Assembly (NCBI GenBank): GCA_903873915.1
Contig: CAIQQH010000090.1
Location: 1 to 47,865, forward strand
From: an uncultured Flavobacteriia bacterium
Lineage (GTDB): Bacteria; Bacteroidota; Bacteroidia; Flavobacteriales_D; Crocinitomicaceae
Direction of reading: 5' to 3'
DNA length: 47,865 bases
Below the pieces are notes generated by a model. It had not been told where the DNA came from and made no database searches. It saw only the letters and a program-made list of their open reading frames with translations. The position numbers and the translations under genes were made by a program. This document shows positions 9,083-17,956 of the stretch, piece by piece (within the stretch, counting starts at the first letter, position 1; every line of letters starts with the position of its first letter).

Positions 9083-9730
9083 ATGGTACACAACCTCTCT
9101 TCTCAACAATCAATTTTCAACCATTTCATTGCAGAAATTCGAAGTGCAGAAATTCAAAAAGATTCGATGCGTTTTCGAAAAAATATGGAACGCATTTCCG
9201 AGGTGCTGGCTTATGAACTTTCAAAGACATTAAATTACATCCCTGCAGAGGTGGAAACGCCCCTCGGCATAGCAAATACTACATTGATCGAAGAACAACC
9301 CGTATTGGCTACAATTTTGCGCGCTGGCTTATCGATGCACCAAGGATTGCTCAATTATTTTGATGGTGCAGAAAGTGCTTTTATCTCAGCGTACCGAAAA
9401 CACACGACGGCTGAAGATTTTGAGATCTATGTCGAATACTTGGCCTCGCCAAACCTCGAAAACCGCATCGTAATTATTAGCGACCCAATGCTGGCCACAG
9501 GAGCTTCTATGGTGGCTGTGTATAAAGCACTTTTGAAGCAAGGAAAACCGAAGCGAGTCATCATTGCCTCAGCCATTGCGACACCTGATGCCTTGGAATT
9601 TGTTCGAAAAAATCTACCAGACACGACAGATATTTGGGTCGGAGCAATCGACGCTGAGCTAACCGCACAATCGTACATTGTCCCGGGATTGGGTGATGCA
9701 GGTGACTTGGCTTACGGAGAAAAATATTAA
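9083..9730 (+). CDS. upp: Uracil phosphoribosyltransferase
   Basis: 215 residues. Converts uracil and PRPP to UMP in pyrimidine salvage (cytosol). The PRPP-binding loop is IIISDPMLATGASM (about residue 133), the substrate-side segment ATILRAGLSMHQG is near residue 72 and the C-terminal IVPGLGDAGDLAYG is the family's uracil-binding flexible end. Start at ATG 9083; an imperfect -7 box (TACTTTTA, 9056-9063) lies 19 nt upstream. Two genes follow at gaps of 5 and 2 nt, a small membrane protein and a YjjG-like nucleotidase, so pyrimidine salvage and turnover appear to be transcribed together. Confidence 0.95.
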   Translation: MVHNLSSQQSIFNHFIAEIRSAEIQKDSMRFRKNMERISEVLAYELSKTLNYIPAEVETPLGIANTTLIEEQPVLATILRAGLSMHQGLLNYFDGAESAFISAYRKHTTAEDFEIYVEYLASPNLENRIVIISDPMLATGASMVAVYKALLKQGKPKRVIIASAIATPDALEFVRKNLPDTTDIWVGAIDAELTAQSYIVPGLGDAGDLAYGEKY

Positions 9731-9735
9731 GGATT

Positions 9736-10197
9736 ATGGCTTGGGGCTCACTTTTGACCGTCTTTTTTACCGCAACGGTAAAGTTCTTGTTTGCTCCTTT
9801 TGCTGGAAATGGCATGGGACTTCCTTTCTGGGAAACATTCCTTGCGGCCTTTGCGGGAGGTGCAGTTGGTTCTGCCATATTCTACTTTTTTAGTGAGTTG
9901 GTGATGAAGATCTCACACAATCGAAAAGTTAAAAAACATGAAGAAATGGAACGCCAAGGTCTTGCTATTCCGGTAAAAAAGAAGTTTTCCAAAACCAACA
10001 AATTCATCATCCGTATCAAACATAAACTTGGGATTTATGGCATTTGCTTTTGGGCACCGTTCTTTTTGTCCGTGCCCATAGGGAGTATTATTGTTGCCAA
10101 ATTCTATGGGAAACAACATGAAACATTTCCATTGATTGTTCTCGGCATGGCAATAAATTCACTCATCATGACAAGTGTCGCTTACCTATTGTTTTAA
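9736..10197 (+). CDS. Small multi-pass membrane protein (resembles PF06695 family)
   Basis: 153 residues with three or four hydrophobic segments (about 5-22, 30-52, 98-117, 128-152) and a basic cytoplasmic loop (KVKKHEEME...PVKKKFSKTNK) between the second and third. The stretch LGIYGICFWAPFFLSVPIG recalls the putative small multidrug-export family PF06695, an assignment made by eye. Located between upp (gap 5 nt) and a nucleotidase (gap 2 nt), so certainly one operon. A role in pyrimidine base or nucleoside movement is tempting but only contextual. Confidence 0.7.
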   Translation: MAWGSLLTVFFTATVKFLFAPFAGNGMGLPFWETFLAAFAGGAVGSAIFYFFSELVMKISHNRKVKKHEEMERQGLAIPVKKKFSKTNKFIIRIKHKLGIYGICFWAPFFLSVPIGSIIVAKFYGKQHETFPLIVLGMAINSLIMTSVAYLLF

Positions 10198-10199
10198 CC

Positions 10200-10910
10200 G
10201 TGAGGGACATCCATCTCTTTTTTGACCTTGATCGGACACTGTGGGATTTTGAAAAGAATTCTGAAATAGCCCTTCACATTCTGTTTCATGATCTGAAGTT
10301 GCAGTTGGAAATCGAAGACTTCCATGCCTTTCACACCGAATACAAGGAGCACAATACCCTACTTTGGAAGCTCTATGGCGAAGGAAAGATGAGTAAAGAA
10401 GTTTTGCGCAGCGATCGATTTAGAAAAGCCCTAGCCAGCTTCGGCGTACACGACGAAACAATCATTGAACGATTTTCAGATGGATATGTGGAATTGTCTC
10501 CTATCCAAACGGCGATGTTCCCAAATGCCATTGAGACTGTTCAAGAATTAAAACAATCGGGGTACCAACTTCACATGATTACCAATGGATTTCGAGAAGT
10601 ACAAACTGTTAAGATTGAAAACTGTGGATTGGCTCCCTATTTTCAAGAATTGATCTGTTCAGAAGATATTGGTAAAAATAAGCCAGACAAAGACATTTTC
10701 CATCATGCCTTGCGCTTAGCCAATTGCAACGTAAGTCAATCTGTGATGATTGGTGACGATTATGAAGTAGACATTTTGGGTGCCAATGCGGTCGGCATGC
10801 ATACCATACACTTTGACCCTGAATATAGATTTGATGATTCATCAAGTGAATGGCGCATTCGCGAACTCAATCAAATTCCAGCCTTGTTGCCTTGGATTTT
10901 TAAATCTTGA
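10200..10910 (+). CDS. HAD-superfamily pyrimidine nucleotidase, YjjG-like
   Basis: 236 residues from a GTG start 2 nt after the preceding stop. HAD motif I is FFDLDRTLWDF (nucleophile Asp9, acid/base Asp11), motif II Thr is in MITNGF (about residue 127), the Lys is in GKNKPDKDIF and motif III is MIGDDYEVDILGA. The DLDxTLWDF form of motif I is characteristic of the YjjG group, which dephosphorylates non-canonical and canonical pyrimidine nucleoside monophosphates. Co-transcription with upp fits pyrimidine nucleotide housekeeping. Substrate range cannot be fixed from sequence. Confidence 0.88.
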   Translation: MRDIHLFFDLDRTLWDFEKNSEIALHILFHDLKLQLEIEDFHAFHTEYKEHNTLLWKLYGEGKMSKEVLRSDRFRKALASFGVHDETIIERFSDGYVELSPIQTAMFPNAIETVQELKQSGYQLHMITNGFREVQTVKIENCGLAPYFQELICSEDIGKNKPDKDIFHHALRLANCNVSQSVMIGDDYEVDILGANAVGMHTIHFDPEYRFDDSSSEWRIRELNQIPALLPWIFKS

Positions 10911-10924
10911 TTTTCGGAAAGCTT

Positions 10925-11698
10925 TTAGTCGCGAAGTTCTTGACGTGTCTTTTCGTAAAGGATCATTCCTGCAGCCACACCAACATTTAAGGAAGCAATC
11001 TCTCCACGCAAAGGAATTCGCGCCTTGATGTCCGCTAAATTCAGCAAGTCTGAGGTGATTCCATTTTCCTCTGAACCAAGTATAATGGCCACAGGGCCAC
11101 GAAGATTTACCTCGTACAAGGGAATATTCGATTTCTCCGAACATGCGACGATACGCAATCCACATTGCTGCAAATAAAATAAACTGTTTTTCAAATCATC
11201 TGTTTTGCATACTGGAATGCGATTCAAGGCACCGGCAGATGTTTTTACCGCATCGGCAGTCACTAGAGCAGAGCCCTTTGATGGAATTAAAATGGCATCT
11301 ACACCCTGACATTCAGCTGTTCGAGCAATCGCGCCAAAATTTCGCACGTCTGTGATTCGGTCGAGCACAAGAATAAGTGGCTTCTCCCCTTTTTCAAGTT
11401 TTTCTTCAATCAGAGTTTCAATAACAGCATATTCGATGGGGGCGACATAAGCAATTACACCTTGATGATTTCCAGCTGTAATGCGGTCCAATTTTTCAGT
11501 TGGCACAAATTGTAGCGGATAATCTTTCCCTTTTAACGATTCTTTGAGCTCCATGAACAACTCCTTCTGCATTCCCTTAAGAATGAGAATTCGGTTGATT
11601 TCGCGGTTGGCTTCAATGGCCTCAATCACAGATCTCACCCCGTAAATTACATCCTCCGGATCTTTCCTTCTCTCAAATCGTTGTCTTTGTTCCATCAT
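10925..11698 (-). CDS. rlmB: 23S rRNA (guanosine-2'-O-)-methyltransferase RlmB / TrmH family
   Basis: 257 residues from ATG 11698; ATG 11704 and ATG 11695 are also in frame. The start at 11698 shares one base with the stop of the upstream OsmC-family gene (TGATG), which favours translational coupling. The N-terminal part (VIYGVRSVIEAIEANREINRI) is the SpoU substrate-binding domain; the C-terminal SPOUT knot shows motif 1 DRITDVRNFGAIARTAE, motif 2 AIILGSEENGI and motif 3 IPLRGEIASLNVGVAAGM. RlmB methylates the ribose of G2251 in the peptidyl-transferase region in E. coli; a related tRNA or rRNA target is possible here. Confidence 0.9.
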   Translation of the reverse strand: MMEQRQRFERRKDPEDVIYGVRSVIEAIEANREINRILILKGMQKELFMELKESLKGKDYPLQFVPTEKLDRITAGNHQGVIAYVAPIEYAVIETLIEEKLEKGEKPLILVLDRITDVRNFGAIARTAECQGVDAILIPSKGSALVTADAVKTSAGALNRIPVCKTDDLKNSLFYLQQCGLRIVACSEKSNIPLYEVNLRGPVAIILGSEENGITSDLLNLADIKARIPLRGEIASLNVGVAAGMILYEKTRQELRD

Positions 11699-12102
11699 CA
11701 CCATTTAAATTCTATATCTACTTCTACATTGTCACCCAATGTCTGAGCAACCGGACACGCCTTTCCTGCGCGAATTACTTTATCTGCTATGGCATCGTCC
11801 CAACCGTTACCTGTCAAATCAATGTGCACAATCAATTGACCAATGCGTCGCGGGGCCGAAGACATTACCTTTTCAACTGTAGCATACGCATGCGTAAAAC
11901 TAAACCCGTGAGATTCACAATAAATTCCCATGATCGTAATCATACACGATGCATATGCCGTTGCCACTAAATCAGTTGGTGAAAATGCCTCACCCTTTCC
12001 ATGATTATCAACAGGTGCATCCGTTATAATACGTGTACCAGAAGCAAGATGAACACATTCTGTGCGCAATTGACCGAGATATTCTACTTTGGAAGTAACC
12101 AT
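11698..12102 (-). CDS. OsmC/Ohr-family peroxidase-like protein
   Basis: 134 residues. Both catalytic cysteines of the OsmC/Ohr fold are present: Cys53 in ATAYASCMITI and Cys116 in GKACPVAQTL. The family reduces organic hydroperoxides using a dithiol cycle; many Bacteroidota members are annotated only as OsmC family. The FSPTDLVATAY segment is the family signature before the first Cys. The gene overlaps rlmB by one base (TGATG), so they are co-expressed. A promoter-like pair lies at 12153-12180. Confidence 0.9.
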   Translation of the reverse strand: MVTSKVEYLGQLRTECVHLASGTRIITDAPVDNHGKGEAFSPTDLVATAYASCMITIMGIYCESHGFSFTHAYATVEKVMSSAPRRIGQLIVHIDLTGNGWDDAIADKVIRAGKACPVAQTLGDNVEVDIEFKW

Positions 12103-12152
12103 CAGAAGTGCTTTTAATCGTATTTTTGTGCGTCTATTTTATTCAACGTGTG

Positions 12153-12180
12153 CAAAGATAGGGCTTTTCGTAGACTGCAA
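12153..12180 (-). promoter_or_regulatory. Promoter of the OsmC-rlmB operon
   Basis: Minus-strand TTG (12180-12178), 17-nt spacer, TATCTTTG (12160-12153). The -7 box is perfect; the spacer is at the short end. Predicted start near 12149, leader about 47 nt. Confidence 0.5.
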
Positions 12181-12244
12181 GTCATTGCGAACAACTATTC
12201 ATGACAATGGTTAAATAGAATGAAGATGCTTTAAACAAGAAATA

Positions 12245-13120
12245 ATGAGTGAATCTATCCAAAAAGACAACTCGGAGATTCGGATAAAAAAACCGAAATG
12301 GTTGCGCGTAAAACTTCCAACGGGAGAAAATTACCGCATGGTGCGCGCCTTGGTTGATGAGCATAAGTTACACACGATCTGTGAAAGTGGCAATTGTCCA
12401 AACATGGGGGAATGCTGGGGAGAAGGTACAGCAACTTTCATGATTCTTGGAAATATCTGTACCCGCTCATGTGGGTTCTGTGCAGTGAGTACGGGCAAAC
12501 CAGAAGAGGCAGATCCATTTGAGCCAGGACGCGTTGCGAACAGTGTAAAAACAATGCGCGTTAAGCATGCCGTGATCACCTCCGTTGACAGAGACGATTT
12601 AAAAGATGGGGGATCAACCATTTGGGCACAAACCGTACGCGCCATTCGCACCCAATCACCAGGAACAACCTTAGAAACATTGATTCCTGATTTTGCGGGA
12701 CACTGGGAAAATCTTCAAGCCATCATCGATGTGGCTCCAGAAATTGTTTCACACAACCTCGAAACCGTCCGAAGATTGACCAAGCAAGTTCGAATTCAAG
12801 CCAAGTACGACCGAAGTTTAGAGGTACTTTTCCGTTTGAAAAAAGGAGGAATGCGGACAAAATCTGGCGTTATGCTGGGCTTAGGCGAAACAGACGAGGA
12901 AATCATAGAAGCAATGGAAGATCTTCGCAGTGTTCAAGTGGATATATTAACTTTAGGTCAATACCTTCAACCCACCCCAAAACATTTGCCAATTCAAGAA
13001 TTTGTAACCCCCGAACGCTTTGAAAAATACCGTTTGCTTGGTCTAGAGATGGGCTTCAGATATGTAGAAAGTGGTCCCCTGGTGCGTTCATCTTACCACG
13101 CAGAAAAACACTTGTTTTAA
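12245..13120 (+). CDS. lipA: Lipoyl synthase
   Basis: 291 residues. Radical-SAM enzyme that inserts two sulfurs into octanoyl groups on E2/H-protein domains. Both 4Fe-4S sites are complete: auxiliary cluster Cys46-x4-Cys51-x5-Cys57 ([12 protein letters not shown]) and the radical-SAM triad Cys72-x3-Cys76-x2-Cys79 (CTRSCGFC). The C-terminal [12 protein letters not shown] carries the conserved Ser that ligates the auxiliary cluster. Cytosolic. lpdA, the E3 of lipoyl-dependent complexes, lies 3.4 kb downstream on the same strand, separated by an unrelated secreted-protein gene. The 142 bp between lipA and the divergent OsmC-family gene holds the OsmC promoter but no clear one for lipA. Confidence 0.97.
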   Translation: MSESIQKDNSEIRIKKPKWLRVKLPTGENYRMVRALVDEHKLHTICESGNCPNMGECWGEGTATFMILGNICTRSCGFCAVSTGKPEEADPFEPGRVANSVKTMRVKHAVITSVDRDDLKDGGSTIWAQTVRAIRTQSPGTTLETLIPDFAGHWENLQAIIDVAPEIVSHNLETVRRLTKQVRIQAKYDRSLEVLFRLKKGGMRTKSGVMLGLGETDEEIIEAMEDLRSVQVDILTLGQYLQPTPKHLPIQEFVTPERFEKYRLLGLEMGFRYVESGPLVRSSYHAEKHLF

Positions 13121-13162
13121 AAAGTTAAATGAAGTCATGCGAAAATAATATTCCACTCTACA

Positions 13163-13193
13163 TTGACTTCTTACATTTCATTTCTTATTTTTG
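13163..13193 (+). promoter_or_regulatory. Promoter of the secreted Asp-box protein
   Basis: TTG (13163-13165), 20-nt spacer, TATTTTTG (13186-13193), an exact Bacteroidota-type promoter. The predicted start near 13197 gives an A/T-rich leader of about 95 nt, unusually long for this window, so there is room for regulation at the RNA level. Confidence 0.6.
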
Positions 13194-13291
13194 TCCATTC
13201 AAAAAAGTGCAGAACAATTGAAACATTTATTCATTAATATTTGTTAATTTGGTGATCGCATTTCTAATTTTTATGATTTTATAGCCAAACT

Positions 13292-16200
13292 ATGAAGCGC
13301 AACAACATAATAATCGGGTCAGTAAGTGTCATTGCATTCGTTGCAACTATGGCAGTTTCCCCTTGGAAAATCTTTAATAACGAAGGTGACTATGCTCAAA
13401 ATGGTCTTCCTTCCTTAGAAGCAAAATCAGCCGAAGACGCCAGAAAATGGATGGAGGCTCGTTACATCGACGAAGCGACAGGTGAGCGAATTTCACCTGC
13501 CAAGCTCGAAGCGATTATGAAGCAAATCCTGAAGGCTCCAAGAAACAAGAACATTTCGTTCATGGAACAAGGACCTGATAACATCGGTGGTCGCACACGT
13601 GCTATTCAAGTGGATCGTTCAGATCGCAACTTGGTGTTTGCAGGAGGTGTTTCTGGAGGTCTCTTCAAAACTATCAATCGCGCAGATACTTGGTCTCGTG
13701 TTGATTCCTACATTGCTGCTGGTGCATCACCTTATATTTCTAGCATGTGCATGACACCTGACGGTGTGTTGTTCGTCGCTACAGGTTCCAACCAAGAAGG
13801 AGGGAACGGTAACGGTGTTTGGTACTCAACGGACAAGGGTCAAACTTGGGCTGTGATCCCGGGAACTTCAAATTCAACTGAAATTGGATGTTCGGATGTT
13901 GTTACTGACAATTATGTTTGGATGGCAACGACATCTGGATTGAAAAAATGGAAAATGGGTGACGCTTCGATTACTGCGGTACCCGTAGGTTCTGGAGTAT
14001 GTAACACCATTCAAGTATCAAAAGACAGTCAAGTATTGGTTGCTGCAGTTGGTTCAAACAAAACATGGGTTTCGAATGATGGCGGTTCAACTTGGGCTGA
14101 CAAATCTGGTACAGGTGCAGGATTGGTTCCAACAGGATCTGGTCGCATTGAGTACGCAATTTCTCCAACGAAATTGAATGGTTCGTACACGGTCTATGCA
14201 TCACGCACGAATGGAAACCTAATTGGAATGAATATTTCCCTTGACAATGGACAAACATGGTCGCAATTTGTAGGTGCTTCAGGTACACCAAGTAACTTGG
14301 ATATTTACCGTGATCAAGGTACTTACAACTCAATTATTTCTGTGGATCCAACAGATCCTAAGCGTTTGTTAATCGGTGGTATTGATATTTGGCAATGGAA
14401 GATGACGGTTAACAATCCGCCATCTGGAGGATTTGAGCCTTTGACCTTATGGTTTACCCCACCTTACACTCCAAAATATGCTCACGCCGATAACCATGAA
14501 ATGAAGTGGGATGACTTGAATCGCTTGTATATTGGTAACGATGGAGGAATTGGAATTACAGATGATTTAGGTGCAAATTGGTTCCCTTCAAATAGAGGGT
14601 ACAATGTAACTCAGTTCTATGGAATTGCCTTTGACCGCGACGGAGCAGTTATGGGTGGTGCGCAAGACAATGGTACCTTATACAACGACCATACGCTTTC
14701 TACATTCCAAGAATTCCGTGAAGTAGGCGGAGGTGATGGTTTCGAATGTGAGATCTCATTCTTCAACCCACGCATCATGTTCTCTTCTGTATATTACAAC
14801 TCTATTTCTCGTTCAGGAGATAAAGGACAAACATTTACATCCTTCGTGCCTACTCTACCTGGAACTTATGATCCGTGTGGAACAGATGGAAGTCCATTCC
14901 ACCCTTTCCACACTGAATTTGTTTTGGCTGAATACTATGATCTTGCTTCTAAAGATTCAGTTACTTACATACCAACTAAGGATTATCCAACTGGATCTTC
15001 TCTTTCGATTCCTAGTGCATCAACTGGTGACAGTATGACATATGTATCGACAGCTCCGATTACTTTTGATGATACCTTGTTCTACAGCAGCTCACTCACA
15101 GTGACTGACGTCAGTATTGTGAATGCAATCAATGGTCAAACAGTTTATCTTGGAAACTTCTCATGGGCACCGTTTGCCTCTGCTTCTGGAAGTATTCCTC
15201 CGATTGTTGGTGACTCATTGTTGGTTCAATTCCCTACGGGTGCTGACACTGTTGTCGTTGGAAGCCTTGGAACGTACACGCACTACTACGGCGAAAATAG
15301 CGCAACGGGTGAAGTTCTAAGTTTAGGTATTGATACTGTAGCCTATAACGTAGCTTGGGATACCTTACGTATTCAAGATCCATATCAGTCATGGTTTGTC
15401 GTTTACGTAAATGCAAATGGTGGTGAACTTTGGGGAACGCGTAATGCATTGCGTTTGGCAGCAGCAGACCAAATGTGGGTGAACATCGCTCGCAACATTG
15501 GTGGTGGATTGTTCAACAACATTGACATCGAGTTCTCTCGTAATCTTGAGCATTGTTATATCAGTGCTGGTGCTGGTGTTTATCGCATTGATGGTCTAGG
15601 ATCGTCGTACACCTCCGATCCGAACTTTGAGTCTAAGGTCGGTTGGTTAGGAACACCTATAGCCACTCCACCGACGTATACTACGAAAACGCAAATCACA
15701 ACCTCAAACTATCAAGGTATAGCTGTAAATCCCAACAATAAGAATGATATCGTTTGTTTCGCAGGATTTGGAGGTGTTACTCGTCGTTCATTAAACGCTA
15801 CATCTGCAACACCTACATTCACTGCACTGTCTGCAATTACCACTCCTTCGAACGTAGCGGTATACGATGGAATTATAGATCGTGACGATTCAGACATTCT
15901 TGTAGTTGGTACTGCAAGCGGTGTCTTCGTAACTGAAGATGGTGGTGCTACTTGGTCCAATGCTTCTGCAGGATTCGAAGGAACACCAGTATATGAAGTC
16001 CGCCAGTCATGGAGAACTTGGGATGAAGGAAACCGTCGTCCAGGGGAAATCTACATCGGATCATTCGGTCGTGGGATCTGGAGTACAGCTGCTTACCTTG
16101 GAATTGGTGATGCAGACGGAAATGGAAACCAAATCTTCAAAACAAAATTGAAGACCTATCCTAACCCAACAACAGAAATGACAACCTTAACATTCAACTT

Positions 16201-16393
16201 GGAGCAATCGTCTAACGTAAATGTGATGGTGTACAATATTTCAGGAATACTTGTTCAAACCATCAATAACAAGAACATGCCTGCTGGATCACAAACATTG
16301 AAAATCGATGCCTCTGATCTACCACGTGGTACATATATTGTGAAATTGGTTGCTGGAAAACAAAACGATACCGTGAAATTCATCAAAATGTAA
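13292..16393 (+). CDS. Secreted Asp-box (BNR/VPS10-like) beta-propeller protein with T9SS sorting domain
   Basis: 1033 residues. Signal peptide at the start (MKRNN then a hydrophobic stretch IIIGSVSVIAFVATMAVS). At least six Asp-box motifs of the S-x-D-x-G-x-T-W type, for example WYSTDKGQTW (about 176), WVSNDGGSTW (259), ISLDNGQTW (314), GITDDLGANW (421), SGDKGQTF (507) and TEDGGATW (880), indicate one or two sortilin-like beta-propellers. Residues ~545-705 are a Ser/Thr/Asp-rich insert without Asp boxes. The last ~80 residues, beginning YPNPTTEMTTLTF and ending TYIVKLVAGKQNDTVKFIKM, form a type A T9SS C-terminal domain that is removed during export through the outer membrane. Substrate unknown; glycosidase, peptidase or adhesion roles are all possible for such propellers. 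Confidence 0.88.
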   Translation: MKRNNIIIGSVSVIAFVATMAVSPWKIFNNEGDYAQNGLPSLEAKSAEDARKWMEARYIDEATGERISPAKLEAIMKQILKAPRNKNISFMEQGPDNIGGRTRAIQVDRSDRNLVFAGGVSGGLFKTINRADTWSRVDSYIAAGASPYISSMCMTPDGVLFVATGSNQEGGNGNGVWYSTDKGQTWAVIPGTSNSTEIGCSDVVTDNYVWMATTSGLKKWKMGDASITAVPVGSGVCNTIQVSKDSQVLVAAVGSNKTWVSNDGGSTWADKSGTGAGLVPTGSGRIEYAISPTKLNGSYTVYASRTNGNLIGMNISLDNGQTWSQFVGASGTPSNLDIYRDQGTYNSIISVDPTDPKRLLIGGIDIWQWKMTVNNPPSGGFEPLTLWFTPPYTPKYAHADNHEMKWDDLNRLYIGNDGGIGITDDLGANWFPSNRGYNVTQFYGIAFDRDGAVMGGAQDNGTLYNDHTLSTFQEFREVGGGDGFECEISFFNPRIMFSSVYYNSISRSGDKGQTFTSFVPTLPGTYDPCGTDGSPFHPFHTEFVLAEYYDLASKDSVTYIPTKDYPTGSSLSIPSASTGDSMTYVSTAPITFDDTLFYSSSLTVTDVSIVNAINGQTVYLGNFSWAPFASASGSIPPIVGDSLLVQFPTGADTVVVGSLGTYTHYYGENSATGEVLSLGIDTVAYNVAWDTLRIQDPYQSWFVVYVNANGGELWGTRNALRLAAADQMWVNIARNIGGGLFNNIDIEFSRNLEHCYISAGAGVYRIDGLGSSYTSDPNFESKVGWLGTPIATPPTYTTKTQITTSNYQGIAVNPNNKNDIVCFAGFGGVTRRSLNATSATPTFTALSAITTPSNVAVYDGIIDRDDSDILVVGTASGVFVTEDGGATWSNASAGFEGTPVYEVRQSWRTWDEGNRRPGEIYIGSFGRGIWSTAAYLGIGDADGNGNQIFKTKLKTYPNPTTEMTTLTFNLEQSSNVNVMVYNISGILVQTINNKNMPAGSQTLKIDASDLPRGTYIVKLVAGKQNDTVKFIKM

Positions 16394-16414
16394 TTCACAC
16401 CGCAAATAAATTTG

Positions 16415-16443
16415 AAAGGGTCTGCTTCGGTAGACCCTTTTTT
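16415..16443 (+). terminator. Rho-independent terminator of the Asp-box protein gene
   Basis: AAAGGGTCT (16415-16423) pairs with AGACCCTTT (16432-16440), 9 bp, around GCTTCGGT, followed by more T. It lies 22 nt after the stop codon. Confidence 0.9.
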
Positions 16444-16478
16444 ATTGCCCATATCCCCAAACAATCAGTTGAGAATTC

Positions 16479-16486
16479 TACCTTTG
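16479..16486 (+). promoter_or_regulatory. -7 box of lpdA
   Basis: TACCTTTG, exact TAnnTTTG, 14 nt before the lpdA ATG and after the preceding terminator. No TTG at the correct -33 distance. Confidence 0.45.
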
Positions 16487-16500
16487 TAAAAAAATTAATC

Positions 16501-17904
16501 ATGAGTTCATACGATGTTACAATCATTGGTTCGGGTCCTGGTGGATATGTTGCTGCAATTCGTTGCGCACAGCTTGGATTGAAAACGGCCATCATCGAAA
16601 AATATACAACACTGGGTGGAACATGCCTTAATGTTGGATGTATTCCTTCGAAGGCTCTCCTCGACTCTTCTGAACATTACCACAATGCGGTTCACAATTT
16701 TAGTGAACATGGTATTGAGGTAAAAGATGTAAAAGCCAACCTCGCCCAGATGATCAAGCGCAAAAACGAAGTGGTGAGTCAAACGTGTGCTGGTGTGAAA
16801 TACCTCATGGACAAAAACAAAATTGACGTCTACACAGGTGTTGGCGCACTTGCTGATAAAAACACCGTTATCGTGACTGATGCAGACGGAAAATCACAAA
16901 CATTGAGCGCTAAAAATATCATCATCGCTACGGGTTCAAAACCGAACTATTTCCCTGGAATGGAACCTGATAAAAAGCGCATTATCACTTCCACAGAAGC
17001 ATTAAACCTACCTGAAATTCCAAAGAGAATGTTGGTCATTGGCGGCGGGGTAATCGGTTTGGAAATGGGCTCTGTCTACGGACGTCTCGGTACTGAAATC
17101 GAAGTGATTGAATTCGCTTCTTCCATTATCCCGACGATGGATAGCGCAATGGGGAAAGAATTGACTCGCGTACTGAAGAAAGAAGGATTTAAATTCAATC
17201 TCGAACACCGCGTTCAGAAAGTAGAGAACAAAGGGAAATCTGTTCTTTTGACGGCACTCAATAAAAAAGGTGAGGAAGTCACCTTCGAAGCGGATTATTG
17301 CCTTGTTGCGGTGGGAAGAAAACCATTTACCCAAGGGTTGAATTTGGAAGCTGCAGGATTGGCCGTAAACAATCGAGGACAAATTGATGTCAACGACAAT
17401 TTGCAAACAGCCGTTCCAAACATTTACGCCATTGGTGATGTTGTTCGAGGTGTTATGCTTGCGCACAAAGCGGAAGAAGAAGGAGTATTTGTCGCAGAGC
17501 ACATTGCAGGACAAAAACCTCACATCAACTATAATCTTGTTCCAGGTGTCGTTTATACTTGGCCGGAAGTTGCCTCAGTAGGAAAAACAGAAGAAGAATT
17601 GAAAGCTGCTGGGGTAGCTTATAAAGTAGGTTCATTCCCAATCAAAGCACTCGGCCGTGCACGTGCAAGTATGGACACCGCAGGATTGGTTAAAATCCTT
17701 GCGGACAAGGAAACGGATGAAGTACTTGGAGTTCATATGATTGCTCCACGTGCTGCGGATTTAATTATGGAAGCGGTAACCGCCATGGAATACCGTGCAT
17801 CAGCGGAGGATATGGCGCGTATCTGTCACCCTCACCCGACCTACTCAGAAGCAATTAAAGAGGCGGCACTCGATGCGACAGAAGCACGAGCATTGCACGT
17901 TTAA
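16501..17904 (+). CDS. lpdA: Dihydrolipoyl dehydrogenase (E3)
   Basis: 467 residues. FAD-binding GSGPGGYVAA at 10-19; redox-active disulfide Cys42/Cys47 in GGTCLNVGCIPSKALL; NAD-binding VIGGGVIGLEMGSVYGRLG near residue 180; second FAD motif YAIGDVVRG near 310; catalytic HPHPTYSE with the His-Glu pair near the C-terminus. It reoxidises dihydrolipoyl groups of pyruvate, 2-oxoglutarate and branched-chain dehydrogenase complexes and of the glycine cleavage system. It stands alone between a terminator (16415-16443) and its own hairpin (about 17925), so E1 and E2 are encoded elsewhere. Confidence 0.97.
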   Translation: MSSYDVTIIGSGPGGYVAAIRCAQLGLKTAIIEKYTTLGGTCLNVGCIPSKALLDSSEHYHNAVHNFSEHGIEVKDVKANLAQMIKRKNEVVSQTCAGVKYLMDKNKIDVYTGVGALADKNTVIVTDADGKSQTLSAKNIIIATGSKPNYFPGMEPDKKRIITSTEALNLPEIPKRMLVIGGGVIGLEMGSVYGRLGTEIEVIEFASSIIPTMDSAMGKELTRVLKKEGFKFNLEHRVQKVENKGKSVLLTALNKKGEEVTFEADYCLVAVGRKPFTQGLNLEAAGLAVNNRGQIDVNDNLQTAVPNIYAIGDVVRGVMLAHKAEEEGVFVAEHIAGQKPHINYNLVPGVVYTWPEVASVGKTEEELKAAGVAYKVGSFPIKALGRARASMDTAGLVKILADKETDEVLGVHMIAPRAADLIMEAVTAMEYRASAEDMARICHPHPTYSEAIKEAALDATEARALHV

Positions 17905-17924
17905 GCAAGATAAATGAAACAGTT

Positions 17925-17956
17925 AAATGCGGCTCCTTGGGTCGCATTTTATTTTT
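17925..17956 (+). terminator. Terminator of lpdA
   Basis: AATGCGGC (17926-17933) pairs with GTCGCATT (17941-17948, one G-T pair) around TCCTTGG, followed by TTATTTTT. It overlaps the end of the convergent glucosidase gene by its 3' T-tract. Confidence 0.7.

Noticed and set aside
13200..13291. Second promoter near 13236 (AATATTTG / TTAATTTG)
   Set aside because: Neither fits TAnnTTTG at the required T-A positions; the site at 13163-13193 is better.
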